Part shown: positions 8,329 through 18,211 of the stretch, piece by piece | How the letters are laid out: every line of letters starts with the position of its first letter | How positions within the stretch are numbered: the stretch's first letter is position 1 | From: an uncultured Pelagibacteraceae bacterium | GTDB lineage: Bacteria > Pseudomonadota > Alphaproteobacteria > Pelagibacterales > Pelagibacteraceae | Assembly: GCA_905620505.1 (NCBI GenBank) | Contig: CAJQTN010000010.1 | Span: 1-64,000, forward strand | Direction of reading: 5' to 3' | Length of the DNA stretch: 64,000 nt | Notes under the pieces: generated by a model | The model's database searches: none | Told to the model about the DNA's origin: nothing | The model's input: the letters and a program-made list of their open reading frames with translations, nothing else | Made by a program: the position numbers and the translations under genes

Positions 8329-11057
8329 TGTCTAAAGAAAATTTACACCTTCCTAAAACAGCTTTTTCTATGAAAGCTGATTTGTTTAAAAAAGAACCTG
8401 AGATTTTAAAAAAATGGGAACAAAATAAAATTTTTGAAAAGATTAGAAAAAACTCAAAAGGCAGAGAGAAATTTGTTCTTCACGACGGTCCTCCTTATGC
8501 AAATGGGCACATCCACATGGGTACCGCCTTAAATAAAATATTAAAAGATATGATTGTTAGATTCCATCAAATGAACGGAAAAGACTCCGTGTATGTTCCT
8601 GGCTGGGACTGCCATGGGCTGCCTATAGAGTGGAAGATAGAAGAACAATATAAAAAAAATAAGAAAAATAAGGATGAAGTTCCAATTAAGGATTTCAGAA
8701 AAGAATGCAGGGAATTTGCTAAAAGATGGATAGAAATTCATATTGATGAATTTAAAAGACTTGGTGTAACAGGAGATTTTGAAAATTATTATTCCACAAT
8801 GAGCTTTACCGCTGAAGCACAAATAGTAAGAGAACTTGGAAAGTTTTTATTAGACGGAAGTTTATATCAAGGATTTAAACCTGTGTTTTGGTCAACTGTT
8901 GAAAAAACAGCATTGGCTGATGCTGAGGTTGAATATCACGATCATACATCTAATACAATATTTGTAGCATTTAAAGTCAAGGAAAGTTCAAAAGATTTTT
9001 TAAAAGATACTAATATTATTATTTGGACTACAACGCCGTGGACGATCCCTGCTAATAAAGCTTTAGCATTTAACGATAGTATAGAATATGCTTTGGTTGA
9101 GATAAGCAACCTTGAACATTTTAAAGAAGAAAAAATAGTAGTAGCCTCAAACCTTTTAGATTCAATTATTAAATCCTGTGCTATTGAAAAATTTAAAGTT
9201 TTGAAAACTTTTAGTGGATTAGATTTTACTGGTACTATATGTGAGCATCCTTTTAAAAAATTGGGTTATGACTTTGATGTCCCAATGCTAGAAGCAAGAT
9301 TTGTAACTTTAGAACAGGGTACAGGTATTGTACATTGTGCACCAAGTCACGGTCCTGATGATTTTAATTTGTGTCTTAAACATAATATTCCATCAAAATA
9401 CACAATTGATAACGCAGGTTATTATACAGATGAAATTCCTCATTTTACAAAAACGCATGTTTTTAAAGCTGACCCAATCGTTATTGACAAACTAAAGGAA
9501 TTTAAAAGATTATTGAAAAATGACAAACTGCAACATAGCTACCCTCACTCATGGAGATCAAAAGCACCATTAATCTACAGAGCAACACCACAATGGTTTA
9601 TTTCAATGGAAAAAAATTCTTTAAGAGAGAAAGCAATTAAAGCAATAAATGAGACTACTTTTTACCCTTCCAAAGGAAAAGAAAGACTATTGTCTATGGT
9701 TGAAGGAAGACCGGATTGGTGTGTTTCTAGACAAAGGTCTTGGGGAGTTCCGTTACCTATATTCATCAACAAGAAGACTAAAGAGCCTCTGCGTGACCAA
9801 AAAGTCGTAGACCGTATAGCTGAAATTTATGAAAAAGAAGGATCAGATTGTTGGTTTACAGACGACCCCAAAATTTTTTTAGGCAAAAATTACAATGCAG
9901 ATGATTATGAAAAATTAACAGACATTGTTGAGGTGTGGTTTGATAGTGGCTCAACGCACAGTTTTGTTTTAGAGAAAAGAAAAGACCTTAAGTGGCCAGC
10001 GGACATGTATCTTGAAGGCTCAGATCAGCATCGGGGTTGGTTTCATTCGTCGTTATTGGAATCTTGTGGCACCAGAGGAAGAGCTCCTTTTGAAAGTATA
10101 TTATCGCATGGTTTCGTTGTAGACGGTAAAGGAATGAAAATGTCAAAATCGGCAGGAAACGTTATTTCTCCAGATGATATTTTAAAAAATTATGGAGCAG
10201 ATATATTAAGAGCTTGGGTTGCCTCATCAGATTATGCTGAGGATTTGAGAATTGATAATACTATTTTAGCACAACACGCAGAATCTTACAGAAAAATAAG
10301 AAACACATTTAGATTTATACTGGGTAATTTACAAGATAAATTCGAACAACAAGATTTTAAAAAAATAGATATAAATTCTTTTACAGAGCTTGAAAGATAT
10401 ATGCTAGGAAGACTTTCTGACTTAAATAATTCCATTAAAAATAATCTAAAAAATTATAATTTTCACAAACTTTATAAAGAGCTTTTAAATTTTTGTAATC
10501 TGGAACTTTCTTCATTTTACTTCGATATAAGGAAAGATGTTTTGTATTGCGATGATTTAGACTCAAAAAAAAGAAAAGATTGTATTATTGTTTTAAATAT
10601 AATTTTAGAATGCCTCCTTAAATGGCTAGCTCCAATTTTTGTTTTTACCACTGAAGAAATTTTTAATTTATTAAATAAAAATGAAAATAGTATACACGAA
10701 ACAGCCTATCCTGAGATTCCGCAAAATTGGAAGGATGAAAAATTAGACAAGAAATGGAAAAATCTTTCTGAGATCAAACAAGTAGCAAACATTGCAATTG
10801 AAGAAAAAAGATCCAGCAAAGAAATAGGCTCGAGTTTAGAAGCAGATATTTTAATTTATTTAAATGCAAAAGAATTTAAACTTTTAGATGGACTAGATCT
10901 AGAAGAATATTTTATAACTTCAAAAGTTAGCAAAATTCAGAATCAAATTGAAGATAAAATTAAAATTGAAGTCAAAAAATCCATAGGTAGTAAATGCACT
11001 CTTTGCTGGAAAATTTTGAATAAAAAATGTGAAAGAAAATATTGTGGTATTATTTAA
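8328..11057 (+). CDS. ileS: Isoleucyl-tRNA synthetase
   Basis: A class I synthetase charging tRNA-Ile. The 909 residues include the HIGH-type motif HIHMG (61-65), an editing CP1 domain with WTTTPWTIPAN, the KMSKS motif (near 603-607), and a C-terminal zinc-binding module (CTLCW and CERKYC). All expected domains are present; the length is slightly under the roughly 940 residues typical of bacterial enzymes. It sits between ribF and lspA in one operon. Confidence 0.98.
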   Translation: MSKENLHLPKTAFSMKADLFKKEPEILKKWEQNKIFEKIRKNSKGREKFVLHDGPPYANGHIHMGTALNKILKDMIVRFHQMNGKDSVYVPGWDCHGLPIEWKIEEQYKKNKKNKDEVPIKDFRKECREFAKRWIEIHIDEFKRLGVTGDFENYYSTMSFTAEAQIVRELGKFLLDGSLYQGFKPVFWSTVEKTALADAEVEYHDHTSNTIFVAFKVKESSKDFLKDTNIIIWTTTPWTIPANKALAFNDSIEYALVEISNLEHFKEEKIVVASNLLDSIIKSCAIEKFKVLKTFSGLDFTGTICEHPFKKLGYDFDVPMLEARFVTLEQGTGIVHCAPSHGPDDFNLCLKHNIPSKYTIDNAGYYTDEIPHFTKTHVFKADPIVIDKLKEFKRLLKNDKLQHSYPHSWRSKAPLIYRATPQWFISMEKNSLREKAIKAINETTFYPSKGKERLLSMVEGRPDWCVSRQRSWGVPLPIFINKKTKEPLRDQKVVDRIAEIYEKEGSDCWFTDDPKIFLGKNYNADDYEKLTDIVEVWFDSGSTHSFVLEKRKDLKWPADMYLEGSDQHRGWFHSSLLESCGTRGRAPFESILSHGFVVDGKGMKMSKSAGNVISPDDILKNYGADILRAWVASSDYAEDLRIDNTILAQHAESYRKIRNTFRFILGNLQDKFEQQDFKKIDINSFTELERYMLGRLSDLNNSIKNNLKNYNFHKLYKELLNFCNLELSSFYFDIRKDVLYCDDLDSKKRKDCIIVLNIILECLLKWLAPIFVFTTEEIFNLLNKNENSIHETAYPEIPQNWKDEKLDKKWKNLSEIKQVANIAIEEKRSSKEIGSSLEADILIYLNAKEFKLLDGLDLEEYFITSKVSKIQNQIEDKIKIEVKKSIGSKCTLCWKILNKKCERKYCGII

Positions 11058-11060
11058 AAT

Positions 11061-11558
11061 ATGAACATTTCAAAAAATATTAAAAAAAAAGTCTTTTCAA
11101 AAGAAACAATAATTTCAATACTAGTAGTTTTTTTTACTTTTATTTTTGATAGATTAACGAAAACAGTTATTATTAATCATCAATTAAACAATCAGAGTAT
11201 ATTTGTTAATGATTATTTAAATTTCGAGCTTATCTGGAATACTGGTATTGGTTTTGGTTTGTTTAGTCAAAACGGGACTATATATTATCATTTAATTTCT
11301 TTACTAATTTTTATCGTAATAGTTTTTTTAATCTACTTAATAACTAGAGTTATATTTTCTGAAAAAATTTTATATTCTCTAATTTTAGGTGGTGCGATAG
11401 GTAATTTTTACGATAGATTAATTTATTTTGCTGTACCAGATTTTATAGACTTTCATATAAATGATTTTCACTGGTTTACTTTTAATATTGCAGATATATT
11501 TATCACACTAGGAATAATTTTAATTATTATCCAGGATTTAATATTAAAAAAAAAATGA
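11061..11558 (+). CDS. lspA: Lipoprotein signal peptidase
   Basis: An inner-membrane aspartic protease (SPase II) that cleaves lipoprotein signal peptides after lipidation. The 165 residues include about four transmembrane segments and the catalytic-region motifs GGAIGNFYDRL and FNIADIFI, each with its conserved Asp. It lies 3 nt after ileS. The next gene encodes a small lipoprotein, which overlaps by 4 bp. Confidence 0.96.
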   Translation: MNISKNIKKKVFSKETIISILVVFFTFIFDRLTKTVIINHQLNNQSIFVNDYLNFELIWNTGIGFGLFSQNGTIYYHLISLLIFIVIVFLIYLITRVIFSEKILYSLILGGAIGNFYDRLIYFAVPDFIDFHINDFHWFTFNIADIFITLGIILIIIQDLILKKK

Positions 11559-11875
11559 AATTTACAAAATTATTAATTTTAGTCTGTAGTTTTTCTATAC
11601 TCTTAAATAACTGCTCAAGCATTGGTGAGGCAGGCAAAATCTTAAGAAATGAGAAAAGAGCAACTATCGATGAATTCTTAATAAAAAAAAAAGAACCATT
11701 AACACTGCCACCTGATTTTACGAAAATACCTAAACCAAACTCAATTGAGGATAAAGCTGAATCAGAACAAAATAGTTTTAAAAGAATTCTAAAAATGTCT
11801 GAAACTAAATCTGACAGCAATCAAACTAAATCATCGTCAACAGAAAAGTCTATCCTTAATCAAATTAAAAAGTGA
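11555..11875 (+). CDS. DUF3035-family small lipoprotein
   Basis: A 106-residue predicted lipoprotein: hydrophobic signal (KLLILVCSFSILL), a lipobox-like LNNC with Cys near residue 20, then a segment typical of alphaproteobacterial DUF3035 proteins (RNEKRATIDEFLIKKKEPLT followed by LPPDF). The C-terminal third is polar and low in complexity. The function is unknown; an envelope role fits its position directly after lspA. It overlaps lspA (ATGA) and pgi. Confidence 0.75.
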   Translation: MKFTKLLILVCSFSILLNNCSSIGEAGKILRNEKRATIDEFLIKKKEPLTLPPDFTKIPKPNSIEDKAESEQNSFKRILKMSETKSDSNQTKSSSTEKSILNQIKK

Positions 11876-13083
11876 ACAAAAATATATATTTACGAAACGG
11901 TATTAGTTCAAACTTTTTTAATAAAAAAATATATTCCAAAGATAAAATACGAATAAACAAAATTATAAATAATATTTTTGATTCTTTAGATGTTGAAAAA
12001 AATGCCTTCCATTCATTTAGTAAAAGTTTTGATTTTAATTTTAAAAATTCACAGCTTACAAGATTTAATAAGTATAAATCCGTCATTCTAATTGGCATGG
12101 GTGGTTCCGCCTTAGGTGCAGAAGCTTTGTATTCATTTTGTAAAGATAAAATTAAAAAAAAATTCTTTTTTTTCGATAATTTAGATCAATTTAAAATAGA
12201 AAGCATTAAAGAAAATAAAAATCTAAAAAATAGTCTTTTTATTATTATCTCAAAATCTGGGAATACTCTAGAAACACTAATTAACAGCAATCTATTTAAG
12301 GACAGAATTAATAAAAAAAATACTATAATTATTACAGAAAAAAAAAATAATTTACTAAACAAATTCGCAAAAAATAAAAAAATCTTACAAATCGACCATA
12401 AAGATTACATCGGAGGAAGATACTCTGTTTTATCCGAAGTCGGTATGGTTCCTGCTTATTTTATGGGTTTAAAAAAAAACTATTTTAGAAAAAATTTATT
12501 AGCTTTTTTTAAGTCAAAAAAAAAAACTTTACTAATAAACAATGTTGTTAAACTAGCCCATATATATAATTTTAAAAAAATTAATTCTATAATACTGCTA
12601 AATTACGCACCAGAAGTTAACGATTTTCTTTATTGGTGCCAACAATTGATAGCGGAAAGTTTAGGAAAAAAAGGTAATGGAATATTACCTGTTATTTCGC
12701 CAGCTCCAAGAGATCATCATAGTTTATTACAACTATACTTAGACGGCCCTAAAGATAAATTATTTTATATATTTAGCCTAAATGTGAGAAAAAAAATGAA
12801 AATAAACAAAAATGTTTTTGGAAAAACGTTTAATTTTGTTGAGAGTAAAGATTTGTCAAAAGCTAAAGAAGCTCAAAAAAATGCTTTAATACATGTTTTA
12901 AAAAAGAAAAATATTCCCTACCAAGAATTTTTTATTAATAAAAGAAACGAAGAAACCTTAGGTGAACTGTTTTCTTATTTTATAATGGAGACAGTTTTAA
13001 TTGGAAGGTTGATTAATGTTAATCCATTTGACCAACCTGCGGTTGAAGAGGTCAAATTTTTAACTAAGAAGTATTTAAGTTAA
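11872..13083 (+). CDS. pgi: Glucose-6-phosphate isomerase (short SIS-domain form)
   Basis: It interconverts glucose-6-phosphate and fructose-6-phosphate. The 403-residue protein is shorter than the usual 530-550 but keeps the SIS core: IGMGGSALGAEALY (near 77-90), SKSGNTLETL (near 130), GGRYSVLSEVGMV and the catalytic-region APRDHHSLLQLYLDGPKD. It starts at GTG 11872, overlapping the previous stop. Its 3' end overlaps the oppositely oriented rsmD by 20 bp. Confidence 0.88.
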   Translation: MNKNIYLRNGISSNFFNKKIYSKDKIRINKIINNIFDSLDVEKNAFHSFSKSFDFNFKNSQLTRFNKYKSVILIGMGGSALGAEALYSFCKDKIKKKFFFFDNLDQFKIESIKENKNLKNSLFIIISKSGNTLETLINSNLFKDRINKKNTIIITEKKNNLLNKFAKNKKILQIDHKDYIGGRYSVLSEVGMVPAYFMGLKKNYFRKNLLAFFKSKKKTLLINNVVKLAHIYNFKKINSIILLNYAPEVNDFLYWCQQLIAESLGKKGNGILPVISPAPRDHHSLLQLYLDGPKDKLFYIFSLNVRKKMKINKNVFGKTFNFVESKDLSKAKEAQKNALIHVLKKKNIPYQEFFINKRNEETLGELFSYFIMETVLIGRLINVNPFDQPAVEEVKFLTKKYLS

Positions 13084-13639
13084 AATTACCAAAGATTATT
13101 TTTGATCTGCCATAGTTTTTAGTTAATAAAACATTTACAATTTTATCAAGATCATCTTTAGATTTTTTTTTTCTATGAATAATAATTAAATGGTCTTTGC
13201 TATAAATTGCAGATTTTTTAATTATTTTTAATTCCTCAACAAAAATATTTTCGGCAAAGGGAGGATCTAAAAAAATAATTTCAAATTTATCCTTGTTCGT
13301 TAATCTATTGAGAAACGAAATTATTTTTTCACTAAAAACTTTAGTCTGATCTTGAATTTTTAAATTACTTAGATTTATTTTTAATTTAATAACTGCTTTA
13401 TTATCATTTTCTATAAATGTTGTTTTCTTTGCTCCTCGAGAAATACATTCTATTCCAAATGAACCAATACCAGAGTAAAGATCTAACACGTTGGCATTTT
13501 CTAATTTAACGTCAACTAAATTAGAATGTTTTATAATATTAAAAATATTTTCCTTAACAAAATCTCTAAGAGGCCTAGTGGTTGCAGACTTTAAAAAGTC
13601 TATTTTTTTACCTTTCAAAAAACCACTTACAATTCTCAT
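13064..13639 (-). CDS. rsmD: 16S rRNA (guanine-966-N2)-methyltransferase
   Basis: An AdoMet-dependent methyltransferase acting on 30S subunits. The 191 residues begin with the family signature MRIVSGFLKGKKI and RPLRDFVKENIFNII. They continue with the AdoMet-binding LDLYSGIGSFGIECISRGA (near 52-70) and the catalytic FLDPPF (near 122-127). It starts 4 bp inside the end of purD and ends in a 20-bp convergent overlap with pgi. Confidence 0.95.
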   Translation of the reverse strand: MRIVSGFLKGKKIDFLKSATTRPLRDFVKENIFNIIKHSNLVDVKLENANVLDLYSGIGSFGIECISRGAKKTTFIENDNKAVIKLKINLSNLKIQDQTKVFSEKIISFLNRLTNKDKFEIIFLDPPFAENIFVEELKIIKKSAIYSKDHLIIIHRKKKSKDDLDKIVNVLLTKNYGRSKIIFGNFNLNTS

Positions 13640-14901
13640 TTTTTTTTAATTACTCTCCAGCCTATATCTCTTCTAAAAAAACCATGTTTCCAATTAATAG
13701 TTTTAATTATTTTATAAATTTCATTTCTTATCTTTATAAAAGTGCTTCCCAAAACAACTATATTTAATATACGTCCACCATTTGAAAATAATAAGCCATT
13801 TTTCATTTTAGTACTCGCGTGAAATATAAAAGATTTTTTAGAAAACTTAATTCGGCTCAAGTCTATCTTATTTTCAGTTGTGACATTATTTGGATACCCT
13901 TTAGCACAAAGTACCGTTGTCATGCACTTATCCTTACCCCATTTAATTTTAATTTTATTAAGCTTGTTTTCTACTGATGCACTCAACAACTGAACTAAGT
14001 CTGTTTTTAACCTTGGCATGATAACTTGGCATTCAGGATCTCCCATTCTAACATTATATTCTATTAAGTAAGGTTGGTTATTATTAATCATAAGACCAAC
14101 ATATAAAAAACCAGTGTAAGGGTGTTTTTTCAACTTAAGTGCTTGAAGAGTGGGTTTAACAATTTTATTGATTATTTTTTTTTCTAAGTTTTTATTTATA
14201 ATAGTTGCAGGTGAATAAGCACCCATACCACCTGTATTGGGACCTGTTTCATTCTCCCCAACACGTTTATGATCTTGAGCAGAACCTATAAATAAAAATT
14301 TTTTTTTATCTATAATTAAAAAATAACTAGCTTCTTCGCCTTCTAAAAATTCCTCAAGTACTAGTTTTTTTGAACTCTTAAACTTCCCTGAAAAAATTTC
14401 ATAAGTAAACTTTTTAACTTCTTCTTTTGACTGACAAATAATCACACCTTTGCCTGAGGCCAATCCATCTGCCTTAACCACCACTGGCATTTTGTGAAGA
14501 GCAAGAAATGCATTAACATCTTTATCATTTTTACAAATTTTAAATCCTGCAGTTGGAATTTTATATTTTTTACACAAAGATTTCATAAACGCTTTAGAAC
14601 CCTCTAATTGTGCTGCATATTTATCTGGGCCAAAAACTTTAATTTTATTTTTTTTTAAGAAATCAACTATTCCCTTAACTAAAGGTAGTTCAGGCCCAAC
14701 AACAACTAAGTCTATGTTATGAAACTTAATAGCTGACAACAATTTATTGAAATTTAATGAATCTATGTCTAAATTCTTAGCGAGAAGAGCTGTACCAGCA
14801 TTTCCCGGTATACAATAAATTTTGTTTGTAATGGGTGAATCGTATATTTTTTGACAAAGTGCATGTTCCCGTCCACCACTTCCGATTATAGCAATATTCA
14901 T
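13636..14901 (-). CDS. purD: Phosphoribosylamine-glycine ligase
   Basis: The second step of purine synthesis, an ATP-grasp enzyme. I start at ATG 14901 (MNIAIIGSGGREHAL), giving 421 residues; an upstream in-frame start at 14943 adds 14 poor residues. Motifs: VKADGLASGKGVIIC, NTGGMGAYSPA, and EYNVRMGDPECQVIMPRL. It is paired with rsmD on the minus strand and diverges from the DUF2093 gene with a 34-bp gap. Confidence 0.97.
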   Translation of the reverse strand: MNIAIIGSGGREHALCQKIYDSPITNKIYCIPGNAGTALLAKNLDIDSLNFNKLLSAIKFHNIDLVVVGPELPLVKGIVDFLKKNKIKVFGPDKYAAQLEGSKAFMKSLCKKYKIPTAGFKICKNDKDVNAFLALHKMPVVVKADGLASGKGVIICQSKEEVKKFTYEIFSGKFKSSKKLVLEEFLEGEEASYFLIIDKKKFLFIGSAQDHKRVGENETGPNTGGMGAYSPATIINKNLEKKIINKIVKPTLQALKLKKHPYTGFLYVGLMINNNQPYLIEYNVRMGDPECQVIMPRLKTDLVQLLSASVENKLNKIKIKWGKDKCMTTVLCAKGYPNNVTTENKIDLSRIKFSKKSFIFHASTKMKNGLLFSNGGRILNIVVLGSTFIKIRNEIYKIIKTINWKHGFFRRDIGWRVIKKK

Positions 14902-14935
14902 ATGAAAAATTATATTATATATACTATTATTGTAT

Positions 14936-15136
14936 ATGAACAAAAAAAAAGCTGTGATTAGATATAAGCCTAATACTTTTGATATTTTAGAAGAAGGTGA
15001 TCATGTTATTTGTGCTGTTTCAAAAAAGATAATACCACTCGAAAACTTGAATTATTGGAACGTTGAGCTACAAGAAGCATATTATTCACCGGTTGAGGCT
15101 CAAAAAAAATATGAAGTGTTAGGAAAAAAAAGTTAA
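14936..15136 (+). CDS. DUF2093 family protein
   Basis: A 66-residue protein from ATG 14936; a TTG at 14930 would add two residues. It matches the alphaproteobacterial DUF2093 pattern: an RYKPNTFDILEEGDHVICAV opening, IPLENLNYWNVELQEAYYSP in the middle. The function is unknown. It is a lone plus-strand gene between two minus-strand genes; its stop abuts the lpxL stop with no gap. Confidence 0.75.
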   Translation: MNKKKAVIRYKPNTFDILEEGDHVICAVSKKIIPLENLNYWNVELQEAYYSPVEAQKKYEVLGKKS

Positions 15137-16012
15137 TTACTTCCAGCGATTGTGGGTCCAAATCCACTGCCCAGGGTCTTGAGATATCATTTCTTCGAGA
15201 ATTTTATTTAATTTTATAGATATATTTAATTTATTAGACTCGGTATCATTATTATCTTCAACTTTTATTGGGTCGCAAATTTTCATTTCAAAACTGTCAT
15301 TCGCGTTCCTAGCTATGTAGATAGGCACAATATCTAAATTAAATTTTAAGGCCATTTGAGCTGGCAGAGTTGAAGTAAGTGCCATATGTTCAAAAAAGGG
15401 TAATCTTTTACCTTCACTAACTCTTTGATCTATCATTAACGCAATGCTGATGTTATTTTTTATACAATTAATTGAATTTTTAACACCCGCCAGTCCTTTT
15501 TTAATTTGATTTTGACATATATATTTTTTTCTAAGGTATTCCATAAAAGGATTCAAAAAAAAATTATTAAGTGGCCTATAAATTGTTGCTAAATTAATAT
15601 TTTTTTTTGTCAACTCCATTGACATTAATTCAAAATTTCCAAAGTGTCCTGACACAAAAATTACTGGCTTATTTTTTTTTATGATTTCATTTAGTATTTG
15701 CCCTCCTTTAATTTCGATATGATGGTTTGTATTGCGGAATTTTTTTAAATACAAATATTCCACAAAAGTCTTTCCATAGTTGCTCCACATTTTAAATATT
15801 ATTTTTTTTTTGATATCTTCATTGTAAGAGCCTAAAAATTTTTCTAGATTATTATTGATTATTTGTTCTGATTTTATTGAAGGACCAATTTTACAAAAAA
15901 GTGATGAAAAAAACTTTCTGCCAAGATTTAAACCAATTATTTTTATAAATAAAAAAAATAAATAAATAATTATTGCTTGAAAAAAATATTTAACGACTTT
16001 TACAATAAACAT
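15137..16012 (-). CDS. Lipid A biosynthesis acyltransferase (LpxL/HtrB family)
   Basis: A membrane acyltransferase that adds secondary acyl chains to Kdo-lipid A. The 291 residues have an N-terminal hydrophobic segment, the catalytic HX4E motif in SGHFGNFELM (near 120) and the RVSEGKRLPFF region. It is last in the msbA-waaA-lpxK-acyltransferase cluster and overlaps lpxK by 13 bp. Family membership is clear; LpxL versus LpxM specificity is not decidable here. Confidence 0.92.
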   Translation of the reverse strand: MFIVKVVKYFFQAIIIYLFFLFIKIIGLNLGRKFFSSLFCKIGPSIKSEQIINNNLEKFLGSYNEDIKKKIIFKMWSNYGKTFVEYLYLKKFRNTNHHIEIKGGQILNEIIKKNKPVIFVSGHFGNFELMSMELTKKNINLATIYRPLNNFFLNPFMEYLRKKYICQNQIKKGLAGVKNSINCIKNNISIALMIDQRVSEGKRLPFFEHMALTSTLPAQMALKFNLDIVPIYIARNANDSFEMKICDPIKVEDNNDTESNKLNISIKLNKILEEMISQDPGQWIWTHNRWK

Positions 16013-16932
16013 TCAATTACCTCTTTCTCAAATTTATCTTTATTTTTAATTTCAAGTTTAACATCAAAGTATTGAATCTGTAATATATTATGATGCTTAA
16101 TTCTAAAGTAATCTTTTGAAGTAGTAACAATCTTTAAATTATTTTTTATTGAAAAATTCACTAACTCATCTAACTCTTTTCTAGAATAGTTATAGTGATC
16201 TGGAAAAGATATTTTTTCTACAACATTTAAATTATTTTTTTTTAAAAGATTAAAAAAATTATTAGGGTTACCTATCCCTGCAAAGGCAAGTAGATCGTGC
16301 TCTGTAAATTTATTTAAATTAGTAGGTAGATAATTTGAGTAATAAATGCTGATATCACTAGATATATTTTTTATTTTATTTTCAAAAAATTTATTAACAT
16401 TTCCATTAATAACAACTATTTGACTATTTTCTAGAGAAGATAAAGATTCCCTCAGTGGTCCCGATGGAAGAGTCATTTCATTACCCGCTAATTGCTCCTC
16501 ATTGAAACAAATAATATTTAAATCTTTAACAATGGATGAATCTTGAAAACCATCATCTAAAATTACACAGTCATAATTCTCTATTTCGGCCTCTTCAATT
16601 GCCGCAGCTCTCGATCGATTTTTAAACAATTTGATATTTTTAGATTCAATTAATTTAAATTCATCTTCGTGTGTTTTATAAAATTTTTTTATTATAGCAA
16701 TTTTTTTATTTAATTTTCTTAGTATATTGAACAGCTCAATACACAAAGGAGTTTTTCCAGTCCCACCGACATAGATATTTCCAACACAAATTATAGGTAT
16801 AGAAAAATTTTTCTTTTTCCCTAAATATTTTTTTGAAATTAATAAAAACTGAAAACAAAGTGAAAAAGGAAATAAAAAAAAAGATATTAATGAATTTTTT
16901 TTATGCCAAAATTTGGGTTTAAATATTTTCAT
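16000..16932 (-). CDS. lpxK: Tetraacyldisaccharide 4'-kinase
   Basis: It phosphorylates the lipid A precursor at the 4' position at the inner membrane. The 310 residues have an N-terminal hydrophobic anchor (near 15-35), the P-loop region VGNIYVGGTGKTPL (50-63), and the family Asp pair in VILDDGFQD. It lies 6 nt after waaA and overlaps the acyltransferase gene. Confidence 0.96.
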   Translation of the reverse strand: MKIFKPKFWHKKNSLISFFLFPFSLCFQFLLISKKYLGKKKNFSIPIICVGNIYVGGTGKTPLCIELFNILRKLNKKIAIIKKFYKTHEDEFKLIESKNIKLFKNRSRAAAIEEAEIENYDCVILDDGFQDSSIVKDLNIICFNEEQLAGNEMTLPSGPLRESLSSLENSQIVVINGNVNKFFENKIKNISSDISIYYSNYLPTNLNKFTEHDLLAFAGIGNPNNFFNLLKKNNLNVVEKISFPDHYNYSRKELDELVNFSIKNNLKIVTTSKDYFRIKHHNILQIQYFDVKLEIKNKDKFEKEVIECLL

Positions 16933-16938
16933 AATTTA

Positions 16939-18207
16939 TTATAAATATTTATTTAATTCTAAGGCAGTTTCTTTTAATATTTTTTCACCATAGTCATTTA
17001 ATAAATTTACTTGGTGTTTATCATTTATAATTTGTATCTCAAAATTTTTGGTTATTTTTTCAGCTAGGTCAAGTTCATCATTGACCATTTCAGTTATATC
17101 GAAAGATCTTAAATGTTCATATATTTCCTGAAAATTATAAACATAGGGACCATGAAATATTTTACAACCGAATTTTGCAGCTTCGATTGGATTTTGGCCA
17201 CTAACATTTTTTAATTTTTTAACAAATGATTTTCCCATAAAAATGTTTTTACAATGATTAAAATATTTAGGAAGAATGCCAAAGGAATTAATTATTAAAA
17301 TTTCTGTTTTAGAATTTATTAAATCTTCATTATCTAAAATTTGTGAATTTAAACTAAACTGATTAGCCAGGTTTTTAATATTAGAAGATCTATGAATATG
17401 TCTTGGCACAATAATAGTTAAAATATTATTATATTTTTTTTTAATTTCTAAATGAGCCTTTAAAATAATAAGCTCTTCACCATCATGTGTACTTACCGCA
17501 CACCAAGTTTTAAAATTATTTAATTTTTTTTCATTAGCTGACCCAAGTTCTTCTAATATATTTTTAGCAGAATATTTTAAATTACCAATATATTTTAAAT
17601 TTTTGACCTGAAGTTTATTTAAATTTTTTTCTGATTCTTTGCTAGCTGGCAGACATAGATCAAAATTACCAAAAACTTTCTTCGCAAAATTTATAATAAT
17701 TTTCCATCTATTAAATGATTTTTTTGTTATTCTTGCATTAACAAGTAGTAAAGGAATATTTTTTTCTTTAATTTTGAATAAAAAGTTTGGCCAAATCTCT
17801 GAATCCACGAAACAAGCTAAGTCTGGTCTCCAAAAATTTAAAAATTTTTCTGTAAGATGTTCAACGTCCAAAGGCAAAAAGCGATGTACAATATTAGTAT
17901 ATCGATTTAATCTTTTTTTTAGTAGCTTTGATGAGCTCAAAGTCACAGAGGTTATTAAAAAATCTATATTTTTATTACTATTATTTATTTCTTCTATTAA
18001 AGATAGAATACTTAAACACTCTCCAATACTAGCTGCATGAAACCAAATTAATTTTTTTTTATCATCTTTGTGAGCGTCAAAGTGGGAGGAAAAGATTTTT
18101 TCTTTAAATCTTATTTTATCCTCTTTATTAAAAATTGATCTAAAATAAATAATTATTACAAGTAGGGGGAAAAGAAAATAAGTTAAGTATCTGTAAACTT
18201 GCAACAT
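16939..18207 (-). CDS. waaA: Kdo transferase
   Basis: It transfers 3-deoxy-D-manno-octulosonate to lipid IVA, a GT-B inner-membrane enzyme. The 422 residues have an N-terminal membrane segment, WFHAASIGECLSI (near 53-65), CFVDSEIWPNFL (near 131-142), VSTHDGEE, and GQNPIEAAKFGC near the C-terminus. It follows msbA by 4 nt and precedes lpxK by 6 nt. Confidence 0.96.
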   Translation of the reverse strand: MLQVYRYLTYFLFPLLVIIIYFRSIFNKEDKIRFKEKIFSSHFDAHKDDKKKLIWFHAASIGECLSILSLIEEINNSNKNIDFLITSVTLSSSKLLKKRLNRYTNIVHRFLPLDVEHLTEKFLNFWRPDLACFVDSEIWPNFLFKIKEKNIPLLLVNARITKKSFNRWKIIINFAKKVFGNFDLCLPASKESEKNLNKLQVKNLKYIGNLKYSAKNILEELGSANEKKLNNFKTWCAVSTHDGEELIILKAHLEIKKKYNNILTIIVPRHIHRSSNIKNLANQFSLNSQILDNEDLINSKTEILIINSFGILPKYFNHCKNIFMGKSFVKKLKNVSGQNPIEAAKFGCKIFHGPYVYNFQEIYEHLRSFDITEMVNDELDLAEKITKNFEIQIINDKHQVNLLNDYGEKILKETALELNKYL

Positions 18208-18211
18208 TAAT